From Paeniglutamicibacter cryotolerans (lineage in GTDB: Bacteria > Actinomycetota > Actinomycetes > Actinomycetales > Micrococcaceae), in contig NZ_JACHVS010000001.1 in assembly GCF_014190875.1 (NCBI RefSeq), forward strand, positions 1,798,001 to 1,862,000: a stretch of 64,000 bases of DNA, read 5' to 3'. Each line of letters starts with the position of its first letter. Position 1 is the stretch's first letter. The position numbers and the translations under genes are program-made. Positions 25,340 to 33,791 of the stretch are shown piece after piece. The notes under the pieces were generated by a model. The model made no database searches, had not been told where the DNA came from, and saw only the letters and a list, made by a program, of their open reading frames with translations.

Positions 25340-26272
25340 ATGCATTCCATCAAGCGTCCGATGGCGGTCTTTTCCGTCGTCCTGGCCACAGCCTTCGCTC
25401 TTACTGCCTGCACCAACGCCTCGTCCCAGAACGGGGCAGCCGAACAGAACCCGAGTGGAACCGCGGTCCAGGAGGTGGCCGTCAACGAGGCCGCACGAGC
25501 CCTGCTGCCGGCCGATATCCGGGACAAGGGCATTTTGACCATTGCCTCCGATCCCTCCTACGCACCCTTCGAATACTTTGATACCGACGGCAAGACCATG
25601 ATCGGCTTCGATGTCGACCTGACCGATCATCTGGCCGCTTCATTGGGCCTGAAGCCGGAGCACCAGGCAGCGACCTTCGATACCATCCTGCCGGGCTTGT
25701 CATCGGGTAAGTTCGACGTGGGCATGTCCTCCTTTGGCATCAGGCCCGAACGTATGAAGATCGTGGACTTTGTCCCCTATCTCCAAGGAGGTACGGCACT
25801 GGGCGTAGCCAAGGGCAACCCGCTGGATCTGCATTTGGAGGACAACAGCATGTGCGGACACACCATTGCCGCGCAGAACGGCTCGATCCAGGCGCTGATC
25901 CAGGGCCCCGAATTCTCCAAGGCCTGCACCGACGCCGGGAAGAAGCCGATCGATTTCAAGACCTTCCCGAGCCAGTCCGATGCCAACTTGGCTCTGACCT
26001 CCGGCCGGGTCGAGGCCATGCTCTCCACGGGCACGACGATGGCCTACCAGGGCCAGCAGGCCGGGGGTAAATTCGAGGTGGCCAGTGGACCGGATTACCA
26101 GCCGGCCGGTGTGGGCATGGCAGTAAAGAAGGGCAGCCAGCTGACCGAGGCGCTGCGCCTGGCCATGCGGGACCTGATCGAGGATCCTGCCTACGCCAAG
26201 TTGTATGCGGATTGGAAGATCCCTACCAACAACATGATCACCACTGCCGACTTCGATCGTTATCTCAAATAG
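25340..26272 (+). CDS. ABC transporter substrate-binding lipoprotein, amino acid type (family 3)
   Basis: A 310-residue extracytoplasmic binding protein. The start is ATG 25340, preceded by GAAGGG; an ATG at 25313 lacks a site. The signal peptide ends in the lipobox LTAC, so it is a lipoprotein. The fold signature is DKGILTIASDPSYAPFEYFD, then MIGFDVDLTDHLAASLGLKP, as in binding proteins for polar amino acids. No permease or ATPase gene is nearby, so it must share a transporter encoded elsewhere or be a remnant of one. It is regulated from the shared GntR promoter region. Confidence 0.9.
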   Translation: MHSIKRPMAVFSVVLATAFALTACTNASSQNGAAEQNPSGTAVQEVAVNEAARALLPADIRDKGILTIASDPSYAPFEYFDTDGKTMIGFDVDLTDHLAASLGLKPEHQAATFDTILPGLSSGKFDVGMSSFGIRPERMKIVDFVPYLQGGTALGVAKGNPLDLHLEDNSMCGHTIAAQNGSIQALIQGPEFSKACTDAGKKPIDFKTFPSQSDANLALTSGRVEAMLSTGTTMAYQGQQAGGKFEVASGPDYQPAGVGMAVKKGSQLTEALRLAMRDLIEDPAYAKLYADWKIPTNNMITTADFDRYLK

Positions 26273-26364
26273 GGTCCCGACCCCGACGGTAGCCCCCTCG
26301 GAGCCCCGGGTGCTCACACTGCGCCGCAGGGTGATGCTCCTGTTCGGGTGATCCATCACCCGAA

Positions 26365-26423
26365 AACAACGCTGGCTCGGCCGGTCGCCCCCGAAGGGCG
26401 CGACCGGCCGAGCCAGCGTTGTT
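26365..26423. terminator. 24-bp perfect hairpin between converging genes
   Basis: Arms 26365-26388 and 26400-26423 are exact reverse complements with an 11-base loop. Flanking A-runs on the left and the position between convergent genes indicate a bidirectional terminator. Confidence 0.8.
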
Positions 26424-26484
26424 GAAGCCTCGATCCCGCCGGGAACCGAAGCCGATGGTCCAAACCAAAGTGCCAGCTGACCTT

Positions 26485-27864
26485 TTAGCCCCAGAAGCCG
26501 AGGGCAAACTCCGCGATGACGACGGCGAGCAGGAACGACGCGGTGATCGCGACCAGGCCGACGGGGATGATCTTCCAGCCGATCTTACGCAGCAGCGGAA
26601 TGTCCTTGCCCAGTGACAAACCGGCCAGGGTGAGCATGACGGTGGCGATGGACAAGAAATCCACGGAGGAGACCAGTGCGGTCAGCGACTTCCCGGCGAA
26701 GAACCACGGGCTCGATACGTAGGCTCCGATGGTTGTGATCCAGATGATCGCCGATATCTTCCGGGTGACCTTGCCCAGGAACAGGCCCAGCAGAACCAAG
26801 GCCATGAGGAGCGCGTAGCCTCCCACGACCTCCCATTTGAAGCCCTTGGCAGCCACGAATGCGGTGGCCAGGCCCAGGACGGAGAGAACACTCAGGGATA
26901 CCCACAGCGGCAGATGCACCGGGGCGGAGGACTCGACGACCTTCTCGCGGAAGGCCTTGTTTTCCTCGGCCAGCCTCGCTGCCTCGGTTTCGGCTGCTGC
27001 GATCTCGGCGGCGCTCGACGTCGAGGCGGCAACACGTGCCGATTCGACTTCGCGGGCCGTCTGGCGGCGCGTAAGCACCTTGTAGAACTTGTCGGCCAGC
27101 GGCAGCGCAATGTAGATGCCGACATATACGCCCAGGATCGTGGTGATCAGGTTGGAGACGGCGGCGATGCCCAGGATGGCTTCCTCCTGGCCCGGGTAGG
27201 CGTCGATGATGCTGGCCGCGGAGGCAGCCATCATCGAACCGGAGCCGACGCCGGCACCCATGGCCAGGGCCAGCGGGTCGAAGATCCTCCAGTTGGCCAC
27301 CAGCGAGGTCAGCAGCGTGATGAACACTGCACCGAAGAGGGTGCCGAACACGTACATGGCGAGCACGCCGCGGTACTGGTCCGAATCCGGGCCGTACTTC
27401 TCCGAGACCATGGCGAACGACGGTTCGCGGTCAAGCGAGAACGTGGCGCCAACGGTGGCCTTGCCCATACGCAGCAACACTGCCAGCGGCAGTGCCAGCG
27501 CGACGGTGCCCAGCAGGTGCCCCACCTCCTGGAGCAGCAGGGCAGGGCCGGCCTTCACCAGGACGGGCAGCGAAGGGCCGATGTTGAAGGCCAGTCGCGC
27601 CACCAACAGCATGACGGCCACGCCAACCAGCGCCGAAGCGACCTTCTGCAGGTCGATGCCCAACGGCTTGAACTTCTGGATGGAGACGATCAGACCCAGG
27701 ATCAGGCCCCAGACCATCGGGAAAATAACGATCATGCCGATGCCGATGTCCAGCTTGAGCGAGCCGACAAGCTGGACGGCCACCGCGATGACCAGCGCCA
27801 ATGCGGCAATCGGCAGGGCGGGTTTGAACGAAGACGGGGAGGTCTTCGTGGACTGAGCGCTCAT
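26485..27864 (-). CDS. DUF3100-family membrane protein, probable transporter
   Basis: A 459-residue integral membrane protein with about ten hydrophobic segments in two halves, split by a Glu/Ala-rich cytoplasmic coiled coil (about 265-305). Conserved-looking motifs GPALLLQEVGHLLGT, SLDREPSF and AMGAGVGSGSMMAAS match what I know of DUF3100 proteins, which often sit beside M20 amidohydrolases. It is the last gene of a five-gene unit, 54 bp after the M20 gene. Import of the M20 substrate or export of its product is inferred from the pairing. Confidence 0.8.
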   Translation of the reverse strand: MSAQSTKTSPSSFKPALPIAALALVIAVAVQLVGSLKLDIGIGMIVIFPMVWGLILGLIVSIQKFKPLGIDLQKVASALVGVAVMLLVARLAFNIGPSLPVLVKAGPALLLQEVGHLLGTVALALPLAVLLRMGKATVGATFSLDREPSFAMVSEKYGPDSDQYRGVLAMYVFGTLFGAVFITLLTSLVANWRIFDPLALAMGAGVGSGSMMAASAASIIDAYPGQEEAILGIAAVSNLITTILGVYVGIYIALPLADKFYKVLTRRQTAREVESARVAASTSSAAEIAAAETEAARLAEENKAFREKVVESSAPVHLPLWVSLSVLSVLGLATAFVAAKGFKWEVVGGYALLMALVLLGLFLGKVTRKISAIIWITTIGAYVSSPWFFAGKSLTALVSSVDFLSIATVMLTLAGLSLGKDIPLLRKIGWKIIPVGLVAITASFLLAVVIAEFALGFWG

Positions 27865-27918
27865 ACGAGAGCCTTTCTGTAGTGCGTGTGTGAGTGCGTG
27901 CGCCGGGGAGCGGAGGTG

Positions 27919-29127
27919 CTAGCCGCGCCGGTAGGCGGCGGCCATGAAACGCGCGCGTTCGGCCGGGGACGTTGCAGCGTCCCGAATGGTCCGGGCCAAA
28001 GCGGTGCCGGCCTCGAGCATGACCTTGTAGGCATCCGGGGTATCGGCAAGGGCTGCGAAGTCGTGGGAGTGGATCGGGACATTGGCGCCGGGGATCGAGA
28101 GCCAGGGATGGAGCGAAGGGATGACCTGAGAAATATTGCCCATGTCGGTGGACCCGCCGCCCATCTTCGCGGCCGGGGAGGTGTCCCGGCCAAACGAGTC
28201 CATGGCGGCTGTCCAGTAGGAAGCCAGGGAATCATCTTGCAGCAGCGGCTCGTAGAGCGGTTCCGTGGATTCGAACTCCAAGCTGGTGCCGGTGGATAGC
28301 GCCGAACCTTCGAAGCAACGCTTGACCCGTACGAGCAACGACTCGTATTCGGGAAGCGTGAAGGCGCGGCATTCGAACTCGACCACGGCCTTTTCAGCAA
28401 TGATGTTGGTGACCTGGCCAGCCTCGGCGATGTAGGACGCGACCCGGTGGTCATCCGGGATCTGCTGGCGCAGCAGCCCGATGGCCACTTGGGAGAGCGT
28501 GGCCGCATCCGCGGCATTGATGCCCTGGTGCGGCGCGGCAGCGGCGTGGGCGGCCTTGCCGGTGAAGGTGGCACGGTAGCGGCCCACGGCCTGAGCGGTG
28601 GTACCGGTGGGATTGTAGGTGATGCCGTCCTGGACCGGATGGACCATGATGGCCAATCCGACGCCATCGAATGCGCCGGCCTCCAGCATGATCGCCTTGC
28701 CTCCACCGTGTTCCTCGGCCGGGGTGCCGATTGCCTTGAGCGTGATGCCCAACCGGTCGACATGCGGGGCAAGGGCCAGCGCTGCGGCCACCGAAGCGCC
28801 GGCGATGAGGTTGTGTCCGCAGGCATGCCCGATGCCCGGAAGCGCATCGTATTCCACGCACAGGGCCACGGTCAGGTCTCCGGAGCCCACACTGGCGCTG
28901 AACGCCGTCGCGAGGCCGGAGGTTCCGGTCTCCACCTCGAAGCCGCCGCGTTCAAGGAGCGCAACGATGGCCTTGGCCGATTCGACTTCCTCGAAGGACA
29001 ACTCGGGGTGGGCGTGCAGCGAGCGTGCGAGCCCGAGAACCGGCTCGCTCCATTCGTCGATTCCAGCGGCGAGTGCCGCGTAGTCCTCGCCGGCGCGCTC
29101 GTCGTTGTTCAAAGTGTCGTTGTTCAC
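27919..29127 (-). CDS. M20-family amidohydrolase/dipeptidase (PM20D2-like)
   Basis: A 402-residue M20 enzyme. The metal-ligand motifs read HACGHNLIAGASVA and TPAEEHGGGKAIM, with GSTDMGNISQVIPSLHP near the C-terminus. The STDMGNVS-type motif is seen in the Xaa-Arg dipeptidase / aminobenzoyl-glutamate hydrolase subgroup, so a dipeptide or an N-acylamino acid is the likely substrate. It closely resembles the enzyme at 54267-55463. It is in one operon with an aldehyde dehydrogenase (10 bp upstream) and DUF3100. Confidence 0.88.
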   Translation of the reverse strand: MNNDTLNNDERAGEDYAALAAGIDEWSEPVLGLARSLHAHPELSFEEVESAKAIVALLERGGFEVETGTSGLATAFSASVGSGDLTVALCVEYDALPGIGHACGHNLIAGASVAAALALAPHVDRLGITLKAIGTPAEEHGGGKAIMLEAGAFDGVGLAIMVHPVQDGITYNPTGTTAQAVGRYRATFTGKAAHAAAAPHQGINAADAATLSQVAIGLLRQQIPDDHRVASYIAEAGQVTNIIAEKAVVEFECRAFTLPEYESLLVRVKRCFEGSALSTGTSLEFESTEPLYEPLLQDDSLASYWTAAMDSFGRDTSPAAKMGGGSTDMGNISQVIPSLHPWLSIPGANVPIHSHDFAALADTPDAYKVMLEAGTALARTIRDAATSPAERARFMAAAYRRG

Positions 29128-29137
29128 GGGTGGCTCC

Positions 29138-30697
29138 TTAATAGCTCAGGGATGGGAACGTGGCTCCGGCTGCCCGGGTGGGGACCCAGATGGCCTTGGT
29201 TTGCGTGTATTCATCCAGGACGCCGGGACCGGAGGACCGGCCGTGTCCTGAATCCCCGAAGCCGCCGAAGGGGACGGCGACGTGGATGGTCTTGTAGGAA
29301 TTGATCCAGAAGGTTCCGGCCTTGATGGTACGCGCGAGGTGATGCGCGCGCGAGATATCGGAGGTCCAGACCGCCCCGGCCAGTCCAAACGTGGTGTTGT
29401 TGGCACGCTCGATGGCCTCGGCCTCCGTATCGAAGGCGTCGGCGCCCACGACAGGCCCGAAAACCTCGGTGGTTTCCAGCCGATTGGCCGCAGTGACCCC
29501 GTCCAACAGCGTCGGCATGACCCAATGGCCGCCCGCGAGGTGCGCGTCGGGGTGGCCTGCGGAGGCGAATGGGACGGTTGCCTCGGTGACGCGCCGGGCG
29601 CCGTCGCCGATGCCGGCCTCGATCAGGGCGCGGACGCTCGCGTACTGCGGCGCCGTGATGATCGGCCCGATTTCGGTGTGCGGATCCAACGGGTCGCCCA
29701 GGCGCAGGGCAGCGGCGCGGGTAGCTACGCGTTCAAGGAACTCGGCATGCACCGAGCGCTGGATCAGCAGGCGGGACCCTGCAACGCAGGACTGGCCGGC
29801 GCCGGAGAAGATCGCGGAGATGGCCCCGTCGGCGGCCCGGTCCAGGTCGGCGTCGGCGAAGACGATGTTGGCGCTCTTGCCGCCGAGTTCCAGCAGCACC
29901 GGGATGCCGTGTTCGGCTGCGGCAACGGCCACCCGTCGACCGGTGGGTACCGAGCCGATGAAGGAGACTTTGCCTACCCGGCGGTCGGTGGTCAGTGCGG
30001 CACCGAGAGTGGATCCGAGCCCGGCGGCGACGTTGAAGACGCCATCGGGCAGGCCGGCGGCATGGGCGATCTGCGCCAGACGCAGCGTCGAGGCCGGGGT
30101 GAACTCGCTGGGTTTGATGATCACTGCGTTGCCGGCGGCCAGCGGAGCAGCCGAGTTCCAGCCGGCGGTGAACATCGGCGCGTTCCACGGGGTGATCGCC
30201 ACGACGACCCCCCAGGGGACCCGTTCGGTGTAGGTATGCCAGTTTCCGGGCACCGGGATGGTTGCACCGGTGAGCTTGTCCGCCCAGCCGGCGTAGTAGC
30301 CGAACATTTCGGCCACCTTGGCTGCCTCGGCTCGGGCATCACGGATCGGTTTGCCGGTGGTTGCCGACTCGAGCAGCGCCAGTTCCTCGGTGTGGGCCCC
30401 GATCGCGTCGGTGACCCTGCGCAGGATGGCTGCTCGTTCGAATCCGTCCAGCGCACCCCATAGCTGGGCACCGCGGGTCGCGCTGGCCAGCAGGGCCTCG
30501 GCGCCCTCGGTCCCGGGGTCGTTGAACGAGGCGAAGACCTCTCCGGTTGCCGGGTTGCGCAGTTCGATGGCTGCTCCTGCGCCGGGCACCATGGCCCCGT
30601 CGCAGTAGGCACCGAGACCGTGCGGGAAGGCCGCGTCGAGGATGGATCGTGAGGTGGCGGCCGAGGATCGGGTGGGGAAGCTGGTGGCGGTGCTCAT
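29138..30697 (-). CDS. aldehyde dehydrogenase
   Basis: A 519-residue NAD(P)+-dependent aldehyde dehydrogenase. It has VPWGVVVAITPWNAPM, the general base in LLELGGKSANIVF, the nucleophile cysteine in FSGAGQSCVAGSR, and a C-terminal FGGFGDSGHGR. The start is ATG 30697, overlapping the upstream stop by four bases (ATGA), so it is translationally coupled to the dehydrogenase gene. A longer frame upstream is the same frame read through that gene. The aldehyde is probably produced by the neighbouring enzymes. Confidence 0.9.
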   Translation of the reverse strand: MSTATSFPTRSSAATSRSILDAAFPHGLGAYCDGAMVPGAGAAIELRNPATGEVFASFNDPGTEGAEALLASATRGAQLWGALDGFERAAILRRVTDAIGAHTEELALLESATTGKPIRDARAEAAKVAEMFGYYAGWADKLTGATIPVPGNWHTYTERVPWGVVVAITPWNAPMFTAGWNSAAPLAAGNAVIIKPSEFTPASTLRLAQIAHAAGLPDGVFNVAAGLGSTLGAALTTDRRVGKVSFIGSVPTGRRVAVAAAEHGIPVLLELGGKSANIVFADADLDRAADGAISAIFSGAGQSCVAGSRLLIQRSVHAEFLERVATRAAALRLGDPLDPHTEIGPIITAPQYASVRALIEAGIGDGARRVTEATVPFASAGHPDAHLAGGHWVMPTLLDGVTAANRLETTEVFGPVVGADAFDTEAEAIERANNTTFGLAGAVWTSDISRAHHLARTIKAGTFWINSYKTIHVAVPFGGFGDSGHGRSSGPGVLDEYTQTKAIWVPTRAAGATFPSLSY

Positions 30698-31602
30698 TGG
30701 TTCCCCTGTTCTTGGGCTGTGGCCGACGCGCCCGCCCGGGTGGCGAGGGCAGGGGCCACGGTGGTGGAGATTTCGGTGAAGTCGGCGTCGGGGCCCAGCT
30801 GCTCCAGGCCTTCCTGCCAGAGGTCGCTGGCTGCTGCCAACAGTCGCGGATGCTCGCCCCGGGAGGTTGCGATGGTGATGGCCAGCGCCGCATCGCGGGC
30901 CATCAGGCCCAGCGCGAAGCCGGAGTCGTGGGTTCCGGAGAGCACCCAGTCCGGGTACATGGTGGTGGAGACCCTGCTGGCTCCTGACGCTGCGCTGATG
31001 CCCGCGGCCGCCACCGACGGATCGATGCCGTAGGCGGTGGCGACGGCGAGTGCCTCGCCGACGCTGGCCAGATTTGCCGCGCACAGGACGTTGTTCAGCA
31101 GCTTGACCACGTTGCCGGTGCCGGGTCCGCCGATGTGCCGGTGGCTGGAGGTCAGGGCATCGAGGATTGGTGCTGCTGCTCTCAGTGCCGCATCGGTGGC
31201 ACCAACAAAGGCGCTGAGCGTTCCTGATAGTGCCCCGGCCCGTCCACCGGATACCGGTGCGTCGATGAATGCCGCACCGTGCTCCTCGGCCAGCGCGCTC
31301 ATGGCCGCACTGGTTTCGGGCTCGGAGGTGGTCGTGTCGATGATGGCCACGGCGCCCGGGACGCCGAGCAGGATGGGCACGCTCAGTGCGACGATGCGGG
31401 CCGAGGGCAGCGACAACACCACGTAGGGTGTCCCGGCGACGGCTTGGAGCGTGTCGACGGTGCTGATGCCCTCGGCAGCCGCCCGGGCACGAGCCTCGGG
31501 GGAGGGATCGAAGCCGGTGACCTTCCAGCCGGCGCGGGCCAGGGTGGAGGCCATGGCCCCGCCCATGGAGCCCAGTCCGATGACTGCTGCGTTCAGGTGC
31601 AT
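30694..31602 (-). CDS. NAD(P)-dependent 3-hydroxyisobutyrate-dehydrogenase-family enzyme
   Basis: A 302-residue beta-hydroxyacid dehydrogenase. It has the Rossmann motif VIGLGSMGGAMA at the N-terminus, the substrate-binding DAPVSGGRAGAL and the catalytic lysine in GTGNVVKLLNN. Two ATGs (31608 and 31602) follow AAAAAAGGAG; the spacing of seven bases favours 31602. Such enzymes oxidise 3-hydroxyacids to semialdehydes, which fits the coupled aldehyde dehydrogenase. The actual acid is unknown. Confidence 0.9.
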   Translation of the reverse strand: MHLNAAVIGLGSMGGAMASTLARAGWKVTGFDPSPEARARAAAEGISTVDTLQAVAGTPYVVLSLPSARIVALSVPILLGVPGAVAIIDTTTSEPETSAAMSALAEEHGAAFIDAPVSGGRAGALSGTLSAFVGATDAALRAAAPILDALTSSHRHIGGPGTGNVVKLLNNVLCAANLASVGEALAVATAYGIDPSVAAAGISAASGASRVSTTMYPDWVLSGTHDSGFALGLMARDAALAITIATSRGEHPRLLAAASDLWQEGLEQLGPDADFTEISTTVAPALATRAGASATAQEQGNQ

Positions 31603-31656
31603 GTTCATACTCCTTTTTTGGTCAACAAGGTGGTGGAGCGCGAAAGCCAATCCCGC

Positions 31657-32526
31657 TCAATCGAGGTAGATCTCGAGGTCTTTCCAGAGCTGCTGGGTCC
31701 TGCGGATCGCTTCCCGGCTACGTCGAGGGTGGGCCGATTCCATCCCGGCAAGCAGCCCGTAGACGACGGAGGTAGCTGCCGTCACCGACTGGAAGAAGGA
31801 GATTCCCTCGGAAGGGACGATCAACAACTGGTCGGCGATGTTCGCCAGCCGGCCACGGCGCATGTCGGAAATGGCAATCACCTTGGCCCCGGCCGCATGT
31901 GCCGCCTCGGCCGTGACGATGATCTGGGCGATGGAGCGCCACATGTTCACCACCACCAGCACGTCCCCGGGGCCCAGCATGTTGCTTGCCGTGGCGAGAT
32001 GGACTCCGGCGCGGCTTTCCAGCGCTATGGGGTATCCCATGGTGGAGCCGAGGTGGGCCATCACCGAGGCGGGCCCGGCGAAGGAGCCCAGCCCGACCAC
32101 CAGGATCGAATCGGCCGCCGCGAGCGCGGCGATGGCCGCCTCGGCCTCCGCGCCGGTGTTGCTCTCCAAGGTGAGCCGCAGATTGGCCAGGTCATGGTTC
32201 AGCGCGTCATGCAAAGGGCTGTGATAGGGCCCGTGTTCGGCCAGGGTGTCTTCGGTGGAGAGCCTGACCAGATAGCGTGAACGTAATTCCCGCTGCAGGT
32301 CCGGCCAGCCCCGGTAGCCCAGGGCCTGGGCCGTGCGCACCACGGTGGAGACGTTGACATCGGCCCGCTGGGCAATGACCGAGAGTTCGGCATAGGAGGC
32401 GAGCTGCGGGTTGCGGATCAGCACATTGGCCACCCGCTGCTGCGATTTGGGCAGGGGAACATCGGCCAGGGCGTCGCCCAGCCACGTGGCATCGACGGAT
32501 GCCGCCTCATCAAGTACGTCGACCAT
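31657..32526 (-). CDS. RpiR/MurR-family regulator with SIS domain
   Basis: A regulator with an N-terminal HTH_6 (PKSQQRVANVLIRNPQLASY, then RADVNVSTVVRTAQALGY) and a C-terminal SIS sugar-isomerase-like domain (ILVVGLGSFAGPASVMAH). I chose ATG 32526, with GGAG upstream (289 residues). The ATG at 32610 would put a perfect palindromic operator inside the coding region. It is the first gene of the five-gene unit running to 26485. SIS-domain regulators usually sense phosphosugars, but many act in amino acid catabolism. Confidence 0.88.
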   Translation of the reverse strand: MVDVLDEAASVDATWLGDALADVPLPKSQQRVANVLIRNPQLASYAELSVIAQRADVNVSTVVRTAQALGYRGWPDLQRELRSRYLVRLSTEDTLAEHGPYHSPLHDALNHDLANLRLTLESNTGAEAEAAIAALAAADSILVVGLGSFAGPASVMAHLGSTMGYPIALESRAGVHLATASNMLGPGDVLVVVNMWRSIAQIIVTAEAAHAAGAKVIAISDMRRGRLANIADQLLIVPSEGISFFQSVTAATSVVYGLLAGMESAHPRRSREAIRRTQQLWKDLEIYLD

Positions 32527-32581
32527 GCCCGTCCCGTCTCCATCTGCCGGTCCGATGTGTGCGGGACCACTCTGCAATCGC

Positions 32582-32607
32582 AATTGCAAATACTGTACTT
32601 TGCAATT
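32582..32607. promoter_or_regulatory. 26-bp palindromic operator upstream of the RpiR operon
   Basis: AATTGCAAA (32582-32590), TACTGTAC spacer, TTTGCAATT (32599-32607): nine-base perfect arms in an AT-rich island of a GC-rich genome. It lies 56 bp upstream of the RpiR start, in the divergent region shared with the LysR gene at 32706. It is probably bound by the RpiR protein. Confidence 0.75.
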
Positions 32608-32705
32608 CAAGTTGCGAGAAGCGGTGCTGGTGGGGACGCGTAATAATCCGATCCTGCCGGCATCCCGGGGTCCCGCTGCCGGGTGGAACCGCAGAATCGG
32701 TCATA

Positions 32706-33632
32706 ATGCATTTCATGGGTAAATCCTTCACTCTGGTCCAATTGCGCTACTTCGGTGCCGTGGCGAAGCTGGAAAACATGACCGCGGCGGCCGCCGAGCT
32801 GAACGTCACCCAGTCCACGCTCTCCTCCGCGATGGCCCAGCTGGAGCGCGAGCTTGGTGCCGCGCTCTTCACCCGGCTCTCCAGCAAGGGGCTGCGGCTG
32901 ACTCCCGCGGGACGGCGCCTGCTGCTGGGCTCGCAGGCCTTCCTCGAGGAAGCCGACCTGCTCTACCAGGCCGTGCGCGACGAGAGCGAGGCGCTCGCCG
33001 GGGAGCTGGTGGTGGGCATCTATTCCCCGCTGGCGCCCTTCAAGGCACCAGTGATCCTGCAGGCCTTCGAGGCGGCGCACCCGAACGTCAAGGTCAGCTT
33101 CCACGAAGGGGACCAGGAGTCGCTGCGCCAGGCGCTGCTCGACGGGGTCTGCGAAGTGGCGCTCATGTACGACCTGGGTGTCGGTCGGGAGTTCGAGCGC
33201 CGCATGCTGGAGCGGATCCCTCCCCATGTGCTGGTCTCGGCGGAGCATCCGCGGGCAGCTCGGCGCGAGGAGCCGGTCAGCCTGAGGGAGTTCGCCCAGG
33301 AGCCGTTCATCCTGCTGGATTTGAAGCACACCAGGGAGTACTACCTGGACATGTTCAAGCAACTTGGAATCCGGCCGGAAACCCGGCATGTGGTTTCCGG
33401 CTACGAGACGGTGCGTTCCTATGTGGCCCGCGGGCATGGGTACTCGTTGCTCAATCAGCGGATCAGCATGAAAACCACCTATGCCGGCGGCGAGGTGGTG
33501 GCGCTGGGCATCATCGAGGAACTGCCGCCGATCGAAGTCTCGCTGGTGCGGCCGGTCGGGGCCAAGCCCACCCGAAAATCGAGGGCGTTCGAGCGGATAT
33601 GCATTGAGCTCTATGGGAAGGCCTCGGGCTAA
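32706..33632 (+). CDS. LysR-family transcriptional regulator
   Basis: A LysR regulator of 308 residues. The HTH reads FTLVQLRYFGAVAKLENMTA, then VTQSTLSSAMAQLERELGAA. The effector domain starts at GELVVGIYSPLAPF. An ATG at 32715 (MGKSFT) is an equally possible start; neither has a clear binding site. It is divergent from the RpiR operon and upstream, in the same direction, of the MHS transporter, carbamoylase and amidase genes. It is the likely activator of that group. Confidence 0.88.
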   Translation: MHFMGKSFTLVQLRYFGAVAKLENMTAAAAELNVTQSTLSSAMAQLERELGAALFTRLSSKGLRLTPAGRRLLLGSQAFLEEADLLYQAVRDESEALAGELVVGIYSPLAPFKAPVILQAFEAAHPNVKVSFHEGDQESLRQALLDGVCEVALMYDLGVGREFERRMLERIPPHVLVSAEHPRAARREEPVSLREFAQEPFILLDLKHTREYYLDMFKQLGIRPETRHVVSGYETVRSYVARGHGYSLLNQRISMKTTYAGGEVVALGIIEELPPIEVSLVRPVGAKPTRKSRAFERICIELYGKASG

Positions 33633-33704
33633 CGCCGGTCCGGCACCGGCAAATGCCAATCGTCTTCATCGATGGGGCTTAGCGAAAATATCCGTTAGAC
33701 CAAT

Positions 33705-33718
33705 GTGACTGCAGTCAC
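33705..33718. promoter_or_regulatory. 14-bp perfect palindrome upstream of the transporter gene
   Basis: GTGACTGCAGTCAC (33705-33718) lies in the 159-bp gap between the LysR gene and the MHS transporter start at 33792. It is a candidate regulator binding site; whether LysR binds it is not known. Confidence 0.45.
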
Positions 33719-33791
33719 GATGATGGAGGGTGAGGAAACAGCCGATGCAGGCCGGAGCGATGCTTCGGGACCAGCGGACCCAGGAGTGACG

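Noticed and set aside
28451-30893. Several overlapping minus-strand frames in the M20/aldehyde dehydrogenase region
   Set aside because: They are out-of-frame shadows rich in Arg/Pro/Ser. The true frames carry full family motifs.
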